From Nocardia bovistercoris (GTDB lineage: Bacteria > Actinomycetota > Actinomycetes > Mycobacteriales > Mycobacteriaceae): a DNA stretch of 64,000 bases. Location of the stretch: positions 601,934 through 665,933 of the forward strand of contig NZ_JADMLG010000003.1 in NCBI RefSeq assembly GCF_015674855.1, written 5' to 3'. Positions 1-8,933 of this stretch are shown piece after piece. Numbering within the stretch: position 1 is the first letter of the stretch; each line of letters begins with the position of its first letter. The notes under the pieces are model-generated. The model was not told the DNA's origin. It was given only the letters and a program-made list of their open reading frames with translations, and did no database searches. The position numbers were made by a program, and so were the translations under genes.

Positions 1-975
1 CCGGACAGCATCGGCCTGTACAAGGGCAGCGCCGTCACGGTGCTCGGCATCGAGGTCGGCAAGGTCACCGAGATCGCGCCCGAGGGCAGTTCGGCCCGTG
101 TGCGTTTCACCGTGCGCGAGGATCGCGCGCTGCCACTGGACGTCGGGGCCGTGACGGTGAGCGACACCATCATCGCCGACCGCGAACTCGAACTCGTCGG
201 CGCCGAACCCGCCGACGGCCCCGGCTGGGATCCGGCCCAGTGCATCACCAAAACCCTGACGCCGCTGAGCTTCTCCCGCACCTTCAACGCCCTCGCCCAG
301 TTGACCGACCAGATCAACGGCGCGCAGGATCCCGCCCAGCGCGACGCGCTCGGCTCGGGCCTGGAATCCCTGGACAAGGCGACCGCGGGATCCGGCGCGC
401 AGCTCAACGCATTGATCGAGCAGCTCGGGCGCGCGCTCGCGTCGCCGAACGCCGCGATCGGCCATGTCGGCGCGCTGATCGACGCCATCGCCGAACTCGC
501 GCACCGCGCGCGCGGCGGCTGGGGAAAGGTGGAGACCATCGTCACCGAACTTCCGCAGACCTTCTACGACATCGTCACCATCGCCTTCCCGCCGATCGTG
601 AAGCTGGTCGGCGACCTGTCCGATGTGCTGCCGCAGCTCAACGATGTCGTCACGATGCTCGGCACCCCTGCCGTGCGCGCCGTCGGCTCCATCGAGAACC
701 TGCCCCAACTGCTGGCCGCGGGCGTCGGCTCGCTCACCGAACTGCTCGGCCGGACGCCCGCCATCGCGGGCGGATTCGCCAGTGCCGTCGATCCCGCGAC
801 CGGGAAGGCGACCGTCGCGTACGCGCCGCCCGCGCTCGCGGTGCCCGAACAGCAGGCGAGCCAGGTGTGCGCGGCCCTGCAGACCATCACCGGGCAGCCG
901 TGCCCGGCCGCGGCGGGCGGCGCGGTCGCCGTGCCCGCGCTGCCCGTGCTGCTCGGGGCGGTGAGCGCGCGATGA
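1..975 (+). CDS. mceD: MceD-type Mce family protein (5' end outside the window)
   Basis: This is a subunit of an Mce lipid-import complex, an envelope-spanning ABC-type system for lipids or sterols. The reading frame is open from base 1, and its first residues (PDSIGLYKGSAVTVLGIEVG) are the middle of an MCE/MlaD domain, so the N-terminal anchor and the start lie upstream. The GTG at 40 is an internal codon. After the MCE domain come long helical stretches typical of Mce C-terminal regions. Its stop overlaps the next start by ATGA, which indicates translational coupling. The letter D is inferred from order: the next gene is the lipoprotein E and the following one is F. Confidence 0.88.
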   Translation, partial: PDSIGLYKGSAVTVLGIEVGKVTEIAPEGSSARVRFTVREDRALPLDVGAVTVSDTIIADRELELVGAEPADGPGWDPAQCITKTLTPLSFSRTFNALAQLTDQINGAQDPAQRDALGSGLESLDKATAGSGAQLNALIEQLGRALASPNAAIGHVGALIDAIAELAHRARGGWGKVETIVTELPQTFYDIVTIAFPPIVKLVGDLSDVLPQLNDVVTMLGTPAVRAVGSIENLPQLLAAGVGSLTELLGRTPAIAGGFASAVDPATGKATVAYAPPALAVPEQQASQVCAALQTITGQPCPAAAGGAVAVPALPVLLGAVSAR

Positions 976-2039
976 GCGCCGCACAGTCCTCCCGGTTGCG
1001 CAGACTCGGCGCGGCACTGCTGGTGGCCCTCGCCGTCTCGGTCGCCGGATGCGGTTTCCAACCCGCCGACATCACGGTGCCTGGTTCGGGTCCGGGCGGC
1101 CCGACCTATCCGCTGCGCATCGAATTCGCGAACGTGCTCAACCTGCCGACCGGAGCCAAGGTCATCGCGGGCGGCGTCCCGGTGGGACAGCTGACCGATG
1201 TGACCGTCGTCGATCCGGCGCCGGGGCGCGCGGGCTACGTGGTCGCCGATGTCGCGATCCTGAAGTCGGTGCGCCTGCCGCGCGGGACCACGGCCGAACT
1301 CCAGCAGGAGACCCCGCTCGGCGACATCCACATCGCCCTGGTCGAGCCGACCTCGGCGACCTCGGGCGACCTGGACGCGGGCGGGACCATCCCGTTGGCC
1401 GACACCGCGCAGTCGCCGGTGCTCGAGGACATCCTCGCCTCCCTCTCGGTGTTCGTCGGCAGCGGCGCGATCACCGACATCCAGGAGATCGTGCGCAAGA
1501 TGAACGCCGTCATGCCGAAGGATCCGCGCGACACCGCGCGCATCGCGGGCACGCTCGGCGCCGACCTCACCGACCTGTCGCGCAACCTGGACTCGGTCGA
1601 CTCGGTCCTCGACGGACTCGGCTCGACGGTGCAGCACGGCGTGCTCGACAACGGGCCGATCCTGGACGCGCTGCTGACGCCCTACGGCGTGCAGCACACC
1701 ACCGACGCGATCAACGCCCAGATCGGTGTCATCCGGGTGCTGGCCGCGCTCGGGCCGGTCGCGCCCGCGGCCGCCTGGCTGGCCCCGCTGGTCGGGTCGC
1801 TGGACCGCACGGTCGTGGCCATCGTCCCGCTGCTGTTCGGGAGTCAGCCCTTCGACACCTCGTCGCCGTCGAATCTGAAGACGCTCGTCGACCTGCTGCA
1901 GAACAAGATCATTCCCTTCACCGAGCGCGGACCGCGACTCGACGTCACCGAGGTGGCCGTGGCGGGCGCGGCGATGCCGCCCTCGGAACAGACCACCCGC
2001 ATCGTCGACACCCTGCGCATGATCGGAGTCGTCCGATGA
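972..2039 (+). CDS. mceE: MceE-type lipoprotein (LprK-like)
   Basis: This is the lipoprotein subunit of the Mce complex (355 aa). The start at 972 overlaps the stop of mceD. The N-terminus is a lipoprotein signal peptide with a basic start, a hydrophobic core and a lipobox VAGC, giving a lipidated Cys at about residue 27. An MCE domain follows (around residues 45-125, with NLPTGAKVIAGGVPVGQLTDV), then a long helical C-terminal region. In mce operons the E position is held by such a lipoprotein, which fixes the gene order here. The gene ends in an ATGA overlap with mceF. Confidence 0.92.
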   Translation: MSAAQSSRLRRLGAALLVALAVSVAGCGFQPADITVPGSGPGGPTYPLRIEFANVLNLPTGAKVIAGGVPVGQLTDVTVVDPAPGRAGYVVADVAILKSVRLPRGTTAELQQETPLGDIHIALVEPTSATSGDLDAGGTIPLADTAQSPVLEDILASLSVFVGSGAITDIQEIVRKMNAVMPKDPRDTARIAGTLGADLTDLSRNLDSVDSVLDGLGSTVQHGVLDNGPILDALLTPYGVQHTTDAINAQIGVIRVLAALGPVAPAAAWLAPLVGSLDRTVVAIVPLLFGSQPFDTSSPSNLKTLVDLLQNKIIPFTERGPRLDVTEVAVAGAAMPPSEQTTRIVDTLRMIGVVR

Positions 2040-2992
2040 ACGTCCGCGCGATCACCTCGCTGGCGGCCATCGCCGCGGTACTGGTCATCGGCGTCGCCTA
2101 CATGGGTCTCGGGGTGCTGCACCTGGATCCGCGTCGCTCCCACATCTCGGTGCGGATGTACCTGGAGAACTCCGGCGGACTCGGTCCCGGCGCGCCCGTG
2201 CTGCTCAGCGGCGTGCAGGTCGGCAAGACCCGCGAGGTGCGCAAGCAGGCGGGCGGCGTCGCGGTGGAACTCGAGATCGACGACCGGTACCGCATCCCGG
2301 TCGCGGGCGACATCAGGATCGAACAGCTGTCGGCGCTGGGCGAGCCCTACATCAGCTTCCGGCCCGACCGACCCGGCGGGCCCTACTTGGAGAACGGTCA
2401 GACCGTTTCCACCGATCGAGTCCACATGCCGATGACCATCACGGCATTGTCGACCCGCCTGGTGGAACTGTTGAAGCAGGTGAAGCCCGAGGTCATGACG
2501 AGTCTGATCGGCACCTTCGACCAGGCGCTGTCGGGCACCGACACCACCATGCAGACGCTGGAACGCTCGACCACACTGCTGGCCGCCACCCTGCTCAGCC
2601 GCACCGACCGGATCCGGCAGCTGTTCGACGACCTGCAGGCGCTCGGCGGCGACATCAGCTGGATGGGCCCCTCGCTGGCCGACGCGGGCCCGCTGTTCGG
2701 CGAATTCGGCGTCACCCTCAGCGATATCGTCCAGTCGAGTTCGGCGCTGGTCGAGGCACGGCCGGTGCCCTCCTACTTCACCGGCGACGGGCTCGTCCCG
2801 TTCCTCGGCGAGGTGGAGGCGCTGCTGAACAAGATCGGGCCGAGCCTGAGCAAGATCGCTCCGGCGCTCGGACCGGTCGTCGCCGAGGTCACCCGCGGCG
2901 GCCCCGCGCTCGATGTCAGTACGCTGATCGAACAGGCGCTCGGCGGCGTCGACCCCGACGGCACGCTACATTTCCGCGTCGGCGTCAAATAA
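2036..2992 (+). CDS. mceF: MceF-type Mce family protein
   Basis: This is the last Mce subunit of the operon (318 aa). The start overlaps the mceE stop. Residues 1-25 form one hydrophobic signal-anchor helix. An MCE domain follows (residues about 38-115, with GGLGPGAPVLLSGVQVGKTREV) and then a helical tail rich in Leu and Ser. The protein is shorter than many MceF proteins, which often carry a long low-complexity C-terminus. It probably forms a hexameric tunnel with the other Mce proteins between the inner membrane and the mycomembrane. The substrate cannot be told from the sequence. Confidence 0.92.
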   Translation: MNVRAITSLAAIAAVLVIGVAYMGLGVLHLDPRRSHISVRMYLENSGGLGPGAPVLLSGVQVGKTREVRKQAGGVAVELEIDDRYRIPVAGDIRIEQLSALGEPYISFRPDRPGGPYLENGQTVSTDRVHMPMTITALSTRLVELLKQVKPEVMTSLIGTFDQALSGTDTTMQTLERSTTLLAATLLSRTDRIRQLFDDLQALGGDISWMGPSLADAGPLFGEFGVTLSDIVQSSSALVEARPVPSYFTGDGLVPFLGEVEALLNKIGPSLSKIAPALGPVVAEVTRGGPALDVSTLIEQALGGVDPDGTLHFRVGVK

Positions 2993-3033
2993 CCACGAAA
3001 GACCGGCACATCCCGGCGGAAGGAACGGACACC

Positions 3034-3642
3034 ATGGGCACCGCGACCGACGAGAAGACCACCTCGGAGACGACGGACACCGACGATGCGGCGCGGGAGG
3101 CGTCCCCGCCCCCGGGCGCGCGCACCGTGTCGATACGGCTGTCGACGGTGGTGACCGGTGTGGTGATCGCGGCGCTGGTGATCTCCACCGTCGTCTTCGC
3201 CGTCCTGTACTTCTCGGCCGAGTCCACGCTGTCCGACCGCGACCAGGTCGCGGCCGACGACAAGCACGCCGAGGAGATCGCCTCCAGCTACGCCCTCGGC
3301 GCGTCGACCATCGACTACCGCGACGTCAACGCGTGGCTCGGGCGGCTGAAAACCGGTACGACACCGCAGCTCTCGGCCAAGTTCGACGCGACCGGCCCGC
3401 AGCTGGAGCAGATCCTGCTGCCCCTGCAATGGAACTCGACGGCCACGCCGCTCTCGGCGCAGGTGCTGTCCGAGTCGGGCGGGGTCTACAAGGTGAACGC
3501 CTACCTGAACGTGAACTCGACGAGCGCGCAGAACCCGGCGGGCGGCCAGACCACCGTCACCTATTCGCTGACCATCGACCGCAATGCGAACTGGCAGATC
3601 AGCGACGTCGGCGGCCTACAGAACGCGATCGGCGGCAAGTAG
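3034..3642 (+). CDS. Mce-associated membrane protein
   Basis: A 202-aa protein with a charged cytoplasmic N-terminus (Asp/Glu/Thr-rich, residues 1-30), one transmembrane helix (about 37-60) and an external domain of about 140 residues with an NTF2/Mas-like pattern ending in DRNANWQISDVGG. It begins 41 bases after mceF on the same strand. Proteins of this type (Mas) follow mceF in most mycobacterial and nocardial mce operons and are thought to stabilise the complex. An AAGGAACGG stretch precedes the ATG. Its 3' end overlaps the convergent epimerase gene by 27 bases. Confidence 0.85.
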   Translation: MGTATDEKTTSETTDTDDAAREASPPPGARTVSIRLSTVVTGVVIAALVISTVVFAVLYFSAESTLSDRDQVAADDKHAEEIASSYALGASTIDYRDVNAWLGRLKTGTTPQLSAKFDATGPQLEQILLPLQWNSTATPLSAQVLSESGGVYKVNAYLNVNSTSAQNPAGGQTTVTYSLTIDRNANWQISDVGGLQNAIGGK

Positions 3643-4626
3643 GTTCTTCGCGCGCGGGCGCAGGCGGTCGGTGTCGATGAAGTGCACGATGAGATCGCGC
3701 ACGGTGTCGTCGGTCGGACGGGGCGCGTAGCCGAGTTCCCGGCGCGCCTTCGACCCGTCGACCACCGGCGGCAGCCGCAGCGCCTCTGTCGCGCCACGTG
3801 ACAGTTCGTCGCGGCCGAGCAGGTCGCCGACGGGTTCGAGGACGCGGGTCACCCCGGACAGGACACCGACCGGGAAGCTCATGAGCGGTGGGCGCCTGCC
3901 GCACAGGCGGGCGGCCAGTGACAGGACGTGCACGAAATCGGTGGTGTGCCCGCTCAGCAGGTAGTTCTCGCCGCTGCGGCCGTGTTCGCCCGCCGCGATC
4001 AGGCCGAGTGCGATATCGCGCACGTCGACCATGTCGAAGTCGGAGCGCACGCCGACCGGCAGCCGTCCGCGCGCGGCCGAGAGCAGCATGTTGTTCAGTC
4101 GCGACGGCCCGTAGTCCTCGGGGCCGAAGATGCCGGTCGGGTTGCAGATCACCGCGTCGAGGCCGCGCTCGACTTCGGCGAGCACCTCGAGTTCGCCCAA
4201 TGCCTTGGTGCGGTGGTAGGCGGGCAGTTCCGGGGCGAGGGAGCGGGGGCGCCGCTCGTCGGGCACGCCGCCCTGTCTCGGGTCGAACGCGGCCAGCGAA
4301 CTGCACTGCACCAGGCGTCGCACGCCCGCGACCCTGGCGGCCTCGGCCACGGCGCGCGCGCCGGTGACGTTCACCGCGAAGGCCGCCTGCTCCTGTCGCT
4401 TGGACAGCGCGATCACCGCCGCCAGGTGGTAGACGACCTCCGCGCCGTCGAATACCGGCGCCATCGCCGCCGCGTCGAGGATGTCGACCTCGCTCCACGT
4501 CACCGTGTCCGCGTCGGGTCCGCGCCGCACGCGGTCGATCGCGACGACATCGTGTCCGGCGGCCACCAGGGCGCGGACCAAGTTGACTCCGACGAAGCCC
4601 GAGGCTCCCGTCACCACACACCGCAC
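3616..4626 (-). CDS. NAD-dependent epimerase/dehydratase family protein
   Basis: An extended short-chain dehydrogenase of 336 aa. The N-terminal Rossmann motif is TGASGFVG (residues 6-13), and the active-site pair is Y-H-R-T-K (about residues 139-143), the YxxxK of this superfamily. The late part has the variable substrate domain of sugar-nucleotide epimerases and dihydroflavonol/3-beta-hydroxysteroid dehydrogenases. The substrate is unknown; position next to an mce operon allows a sterol or lipid role, but this is only context. It converges on the Mce-associated gene, and the two stops lie inside each other's coding sequence. A direct-repeat-like TGTNCATGT pair lies upstream near 4650-4690. 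Confidence 0.85.
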   Translation of the reverse strand: MRCVVTGASGFVGVNLVRALVAAGHDVVAIDRVRRGPDADTVTWSEVDILDAAAMAPVFDGAEVVYHLAAVIALSKRQEQAAFAVNVTGARAVAEAARVAGVRRLVQCSSLAAFDPRQGGVPDERRPRSLAPELPAYHRTKALGELEVLAEVERGLDAVICNPTGIFGPEDYGPSRLNNMLLSAARGRLPVGVRSDFDMVDVRDIALGLIAAGEHGRSGENYLLSGHTTDFVHVLSLAARLCGRRPPLMSFPVGVLSGVTRVLEPVGDLLGRDELSRGATEALRLPPVVDGSKARRELGYAPRPTDDTVRDLIVHFIDTDRLRPRAKNLLAADRVL

Positions 4627-4748
4627 GCGGTCGACCCCTTTCGGAACAAGTACATGGACAGCGTTTCGGCCATCAGTCTAGACACATGTACATTCCGCCG
4701 CGGGGACTCCGGTCGACCTGCTTCGCGACCGTTTCGGCGGTGGACCCG

Positions 4749-5018
4749 CTACCCCCGAAGGCGCCCGCGGTGGCGACGCCGGAGATCGCCGCGCAGGAAC
4801 ACCAGGCCGACCATCAGCGCGAGGACATAGCCGCCACCGGTGACCACGATCGTGGCCGCCACCGAGGATTCGGCGACCGTGGCGAGGATGGAGGTGACCA
4901 GCGCGGCGATGGTGGCGAGTTGGACCACGACCGCGAGACTCAGCGACAGCACCGCCGAGTCGTAGCGCTGTTCGTGAGATGCGGTGGGAAGCAATGTTTT
5001 TCGTAGTTCCATGACCAT
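4749..5018 (-). CDS. Small two-helix membrane protein, unknown function
   Basis: An 89-aa protein starting MVMELRKTLLP, with two hydrophobic helices (about residues 25-49 and 54-76) and a basic C-terminal tail (RRRHRGRLRG), so the tail is probably cytoplasmic. The reading frame is open further upstream, but that extension is Arg/Pro-rich and not protein-like, so the ATG at 5018 (or 5012, two codons later) is preferred. No family was recognised. It resembles the DUF-type small membrane proteins common in actinobacteria. Confidence 0.55.
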   Translation of the reverse strand: MVMELRKTLLPTASHEQRYDSAVLSLSLAVVVQLATIAALVTSILATVAESSVAATIVVTGGGYVLALMVGLVFLRGDLRRRHRGRLRG

Positions 5019-5444
5019 GCTTTCGTCCGTGCGCGGATAGCGCACGCGGGCAGGGGGAAGCATCGCGGGTGGGATGCGGAACCCGAGGGGCAGGGAGCAG
5101 GCGGACCGACGGCCTCGATGGCGGCGGCTCGATCTCGCGGCGGCGACGATGCGGCGCGCGAAGGCCCTACGGACAGCCGCGCCAGGCGGCGGATGCGGCT
5201 CGGCGGATGCGGGTGGCCGTGATTCGCGCACCGCGGCCGATGCCGGATGCGCCACCGATCGGCTGGAACAGTGCGCCGCTCGTGCTTACGTCGTGCAGTG
5301 CCATGGCGCAATGGTAGTCACAGATAGGCACAATATGCCATTTGGAACCGGAACCGGCGTCCACACCGTGGAATCCTTGTACCCGAGCGGTTTTCGCGGC
5401 CGATGGCAGCTATTGTGGAGCGATCGGATCGGAGGTGGCACGAC
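5019..5444. other. Intergenic region without a supported gene
   Basis: This holds the promoters of the small membrane protein (minus strand) and the DUF5753 regulator (plus strand). It includes an A/T-richer patch near 5310-5350. No conserved coding sequence or RNA was recognised. Confidence 0.5.
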
Positions 5445-7016
5445 ATGCCTACAGTGGCGACCGGCGGGTGGCACCGCCTTGCCGAGGCGGTGATCGGCAG
5501 GCGCAAGGAACTCGGGATGTCCACCCGCACGCATCTGGCCCGCGCCAGCGGATTGAGCTACCGGCTGCTCGGCATCGTCGAACACGGCGCGCGCCCGGTC
5601 TCCGACGGCACCCTCGCGATCCTCGAGCAAGCGCTGGGCTGGACGCCGGGCAGTGCGCGTCGCACGCTCACCGGCGGGGCGCCCGCACTCGGCGCGCAAG
5701 CGGTCATCGCGCCGCTCCCCCTCGCCGACGAGCGCGCCAACGGTCCGGCGTTGCGTGCGCTCGGCGAAGGATTCGAACTCGCCACCGCGCTCGCCGACGC
5801 GGGCTCGGCGGACCACGGTGCGCGCCTCGCCGAAATCCTCGGCACCATAGGCAGAACGCTGATTCCAGCCGCCCGCGACCACACCGCTCGGCGCGACACC
5901 GACAGCACCACCGAACGCGGCGCCACTCGAAACACAGCCGATGACCTCACATATCGTGACACCGCCGCCCGGGACACCACAGGCGCCGCTCCACGCGATA
6001 CCACCGCTCAGCACGACGCCGCGCACCACACCACCGGCGACACCACTCGACGCGACACCACTCGACGCGACACCGACGACCGCGCCGCAGCGGACGCCGG
6101 GCGGTTCGATCGGCGGGGTACGGGTGAGCCGTTCCGTCGATCGGATCCGACCGTGCTGCGGATGGCGCTCGGCGAGTATCTGCGACATCGGCGAGAACAG
6201 CACGGGATGGACCATGCGACGGTCGATCGTCTGCTCGACTGTCCGCCGGAGTTCCTGTCCGGGCTCGAAGCCGGGCGCGCGGCCTTCGACGAACACCTGC
6301 TGCGCAGGCTGCTGCACGTCTACGGCGTGCGGAATCCCGATGTCGTCGAGGAATGCGTGCGGCTCGCGGGCGAGGCGGGGCAGTCGGGTTGGTGGACGCG
6401 CAACAACACCGCGCTGCCGCCGTGGTTTCGGGGCTACCTCGATCACGAACGCGCCGCCGACACCGTGCGTGTCTTCGAATCCGCTTCCGTCCCTGAGCTT
6501 CTGCAGACCGAGAGCTACGCGCGGGCGGTGCTGCGGATGTCGCGCGACGGCGACGTCGACCGCGGGGTCCGCGCGCGCCTGGAACGCCAACACATCCTGT
6601 TCCGCGCGCAGCCGACCCGGCTGTGGGCCATCATCGACGAAACCATCCTGCACCGGCTGCCCGGAACCCCCGACCTGCGGCGCGAACAGGTCGAACACCT
6701 GATCCTGATGGCGCGCAAACGCAATGTCACCCTGCAACTCGCGCCGAGTCGGGTGGCGGCGCGCAACTACTCGATCCCGTTCACACTCCTGCGTTTCGGC
6801 TCCCAGCGCGTGCGACGGCCCGACCTGGTGCGCATCGAGGATCTCACCAGCACCCTCTACATGGATACCGCGCGCGACGTCGAAGTGTATGCCGCCCTGT
6901 GGAGCAGACTCAGCGTCGCCGCCCTGCCGCCGCGCGACACCATCGACTCGCTGCGCCGCCTCGCCGACCGACTCGACGGCCACGCCGAACCGGCACACGG
7001 CACCGGACCACGGTGA
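5445..7016 (+). CDS. DUF5753/XRE-type regulator with two HTH domains and a repeat linker
   Basis: A 523-aa DNA-binding protein. The start ATG at 5445 is chosen because GGAGGT lies 8 bases upstream. Residues about 8-65 form a first Xre-like helix-turn-helix (LAEAVIGRRKELGMSTRTHL, then LSYRLLGIVEHG). A linker of roughly 130 residues rich in Arg, Asp and Thr follows, with near-identical RRDTT repeats. A second Xre-like HTH (LGEYLRHRREQHGMDHATVD) then leads into a full DUF5753 domain (WWTRNNTALPPWFRGYLDHE through the end). DUF5753 proteins are common in Nocardia and Streptomyces and usually have a single HTH of about 280 aa in total, so this looks like a fusion of an extra HTH to a normal family member. 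Target unknown. Confidence 0.85.
   Translation: MPTVATGGWHRLAEAVIGRRKELGMSTRTHLARASGLSYRLLGIVEHGARPVSDGTLAILEQALGWTPGSARRTLTGGAPALGAQAVIAPLPLADERANGPALRALGEGFELATALADAGSADHGARLAEILGTIGRTLIPAARDHTARRDTDSTTERGATRNTADDLTYRDTAARDTTGAAPRDTTAQHDAAHHTTGDTTRRDTTRRDTDDRAAADAGRFDRRGTGEPFRRSDPTVLRMALGEYLRHRREQHGMDHATVDRLLDCPPEFLSGLEAGRAAFDEHLLRRLLHVYGVRNPDVVEECVRLAGEAGQSGWWTRNNTALPPWFRGYLDHERAADTVRVFESASVPELLQTESYARAVLRMSRDGDVDRGVRARLERQHILFRAQPTRLWAIIDETILHRLPGTPDLRREQVEHLILMARKRNVTLQLAPSRVAARNYSIPFTLLRFGSQRVRRPDLVRIEDLTSTLYMDTARDVEVYAALWSRLSVAALPPRDTIDSLRRLADRLDGHAEPAHGTGPR
6042..6071 (+). repeat. 15-bp tandem repeat in the linker of the double-HTH regulator
   Basis: Two perfect copies of accactcgacgcgac lie head to tail, inside a wider stretch (about 5880-6080) of degenerate gacacc units. 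They encode the repeated Thr-Arg-Arg-Asp-Thr stretch between the two HTH domains. Confidence 0.8.
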
Positions 7017-7075
7017 TCCGCACCTCCGCGCGCCCGCCGAGTCGGGGTCGCGCGGGGGTAGCGGAGAATGGGGGC

Positions 7076-7681
7076 ATGGTTTCGGAATCGCGGCGCAGGA
7101 TCGAGGTGGCGGCTGCGGGGTTGCTGGCCCGGCACGGATTCCACGGATTCGGGTTGAAGCGGTTGAGCGAGGCGGCGGGTTTGCCCTACGGATCGATCTA
7201 CCATCACTTCCCCGGCGGCAAGGAGGAGATCGCGGTGGCCGCGATCACCGGGACCGGCGTGCTCGCGTGCCGGACGATCGCGGCCGCGCGGGGTGATGTC
7301 CTGGCCACGACCGCGGGCATGTTCGAGTTCATGTCGCACAAGCTCACGAATTCGGAGTGGAGCGAGGGGTGCCCGATCGGCACGCCCGCCCTCGACGGCG
7401 GTTCCGACGCGGAGACGGTCCGCCTGGCGTGTGCCGCCGCCTTCGAACAGATGGAAGGGGCCTACGCCGGTTTGCTGACCGAACTCGGGGTCACCGAAGC
7501 GCGGGCGCGCGACCTCGCCACCACGGTCGTCGCCGCCTACGAGGGCGCGACGCTGCTCGCCCGCGTCCGGCAGTCGGAGGCCCCGCTGCGCACGGTCGCC
7601 GACAGCATGGAGAACTTCATCCGGTCCGCGTTGCGGGAGGCCGATGCGGACGCGGACCGCGCCGACCCCCGGCCCGCCTAG
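7076..7681 (+). CDS. TetR family regulator, LmrA/YxaF type
   Basis: A 201-aa repressor. The HTH is at residues about 8-55 with the family core GLPYGSIYHHFPGGKEEI. The ligand domain carries SEGCPIGTPALD and resembles the LmrA/YxaF-like branch of TetR, which often controls oxidoreductase or efflux genes. No strong ribosome site is seen before the ATG. The gene lies next to the minus-strand alcohol dehydrogenase. The perfect palindrome at 8934-8951, between that gene and the nitrilase, is a candidate binding site for this protein, but this is inference. Confidence 0.85.
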   Translation: MVSESRRRIEVAAAGLLARHGFHGFGLKRLSEAAGLPYGSIYHHFPGGKEEIAVAAITGTGVLACRTIAAARGDVLATTAGMFEFMSHKLTNSEWSEGCPIGTPALDGGSDAETVRLACAAAFEQMEGAYAGLLTELGVTEARARDLATTVVAAYEGATLLARVRQSEAPLRTVADSMENFIRSALREADADADRADPRPA

Positions 7682-7739
7682 ATCCCGATCAGCGCACCGC
7701 GCGTCGATTGACCTACCTGCGGACAGCACCAGGTCTTCG

Positions 7740-7800
7740 ACCGACCAGCCGCGACGAACTCGATCGGCCCCTCCCCCGGCGCGTCGAAGGAGGCCGACAC
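7740..7800 (-). pseudogene. Possible remnant of an alcohol dehydrogenase 3' end
   Basis: On the minus strand this stretch reads FDAPGEGPIEFVAAG, which matches the C-terminus of the neighbouring alcohol dehydrogenase (IDALLEGPIKLVAVR) at 8 of 15 positions. The DNA agrees at about 33 of 48 aligned bases by eye. It may be a decayed duplicate of that 3' end. The evidence is short, and chance similarity in high-GC DNA cannot be excluded. Confidence 0.3.
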
Positions 7801-7899
7801 AGACCACGTACCACGCCGGTACACGATCCGCGCAGCTCCCGAGCAGCGCACCGCGACGGACTCGACAAGATCTGCCTGCAACGCAAGCCACCCGACCGG

Positions 7900-8919
7900 T
7901 CAGCGCACCGCTACGAGTTTGATCGGGCCTTCCAGCAACGCGTCGATGGCGTCTTCCCACGGCACCGTGGCGGTGGTGACGAGCGAGGGGTCGAAGCGGC
8001 CCGCCGCGACGAGCTCGAGCACGAGGGGAATGGCGGGCCGGACGTGGGCGCGACCGGTGTGGAAGGTGCAGCACCGGGTGTACATGCCCAACAGGGGCAA
8101 CGCGACATCGTTGAGTTGCACGCTGACACTCGTGCACCAGCCGTCCACGGCGGTGGCCTCGATGGCCGCGCGCAGGGCCTTGGCGCCGCCGTCCGCCTCG
8201 ACGGTGATCGGGAACCGTCCGACCCGAGCGTTCGCTTCGCCTTCGATCGCCTCGGCGCCCATGGCGGCGGCGATACCCAGCCGTTCCGGCGAATCATCCA
8301 GGTAGACAACCCGATCCGAGCCGAGCGCGACGGCGAGACCGGCCGCGTACAGTCCGATGGATCGCGCACCGGAACCGCCGACGACCAGTACCTCGGCGCC
8401 GGGCCGCGCGGCGAGCTGCGGACCGACCGCACGATAGGCATCCGGAATATTGTCACTGGCGCTGGCGACCGCCGCAGGCGCGACACCGGCGGGCAGCGGC
8501 ACGAGCATGGCGTCGGCGTGCGGGATCAGCGCCAGATCGGCCCACAGCCCACCCCAGTGGAGTCCGCCCATCGGGCCGAGTCCGAAGGTGGACATCATCG
8601 GGTGGCTCGCGCAGTTCCCGGTGCGTCCTTGACGACACGGCGCGCATTCCCCGCACGAGATCTGGAACGGCACCACAACCAGGTCGCCGACCGCGACGGT
8701 GCGCACCTGCTCCCCGATGGACACGACCTCGACCACGCCTTCGTGACCGAACGGGTACGGACCGGCCAGCGGGAACGCTCCGCGCAGCACGGCGGGGTCG
8801 ATATCGCAGGTGGCGAGCGCGACCGGCCGCACCAGAGCTTGGTCGGGGCCGGTGAGCGTTGGTTCGTCGACCTTGTCCCATTCGAGGGAGCCGGGACCGT
8901 TGAGCATGAGTCGCTTCAT
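7900..8919 (-). CDS. Zinc-dependent alcohol dehydrogenase family protein
   Basis: A 339-aa medium-chain dehydrogenase starting MKRLMLNGPG; the in-frame codons upstream do not resemble the family. The catalytic zinc ligands are the Cys in ATCDIDP and the His-Glu in GHEGVV. The structural-zinc cysteines lie in CGECAPCRQGRTGNC. The nucleotide-binding motif is VVGGSGARSIG, a variant of GxGxxG. It probably oxidises an alcohol or reduces an aldehyde with NAD(P). It is transcribed divergently from the nitrilase with an operator-like palindrome between them, and a TetR gene lies on its far side. Confidence 0.88.
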   Translation of the reverse strand: MKRLMLNGPGSLEWDKVDEPTLTGPDQALVRPVALATCDIDPAVLRGAFPLAGPYPFGHEGVVEVVSIGEQVRTVAVGDLVVVPFQISCGECAPCRQGRTGNCASHPMMSTFGLGPMGGLHWGGLWADLALIPHADAMLVPLPAGVAPAAVASASDNIPDAYRAVGPQLAARPGAEVLVVGGSGARSIGLYAAGLAVALGSDRVVYLDDSPERLGIAAAMGAEAIEGEANARVGRFPITVEADGGAKALRAAIEATAVDGWCTSVSVQLNDVALPLLGMYTRCCTFHTGRAHVRPAIPLVLELVAAGRFDPSLVTTATVPWEDAIDALLEGPIKLVAVR

Positions 8920-8933
8920 ATCGCCAAGTCTCG

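Noticed and set aside
564..1697. Long open frame on the minus strand across mceD and mceE
   Set aside because: It is antisense to two clear Mce genes, Arg-rich, and shows no domain; third-codon GC bias creates such frames.
4676..4689. GTCTAGAC and ACATGT palindromes upstream of the epimerase
   Set aside because: They are short self-complementary words without spaced arms; too weak to call an operator.
5880..6080. Short repeats that might suggest a CRISPR array
   Set aside because: Units are 15 bp, contiguous and coding, with no spacers; no cas gene is present.
5286..6998. 570-codon minus-strand open frame opposite the double-HTH regulator
   Set aside because: It mirrors the real gene, and its Gly/Val repeats come from the linker repeat read backwards.
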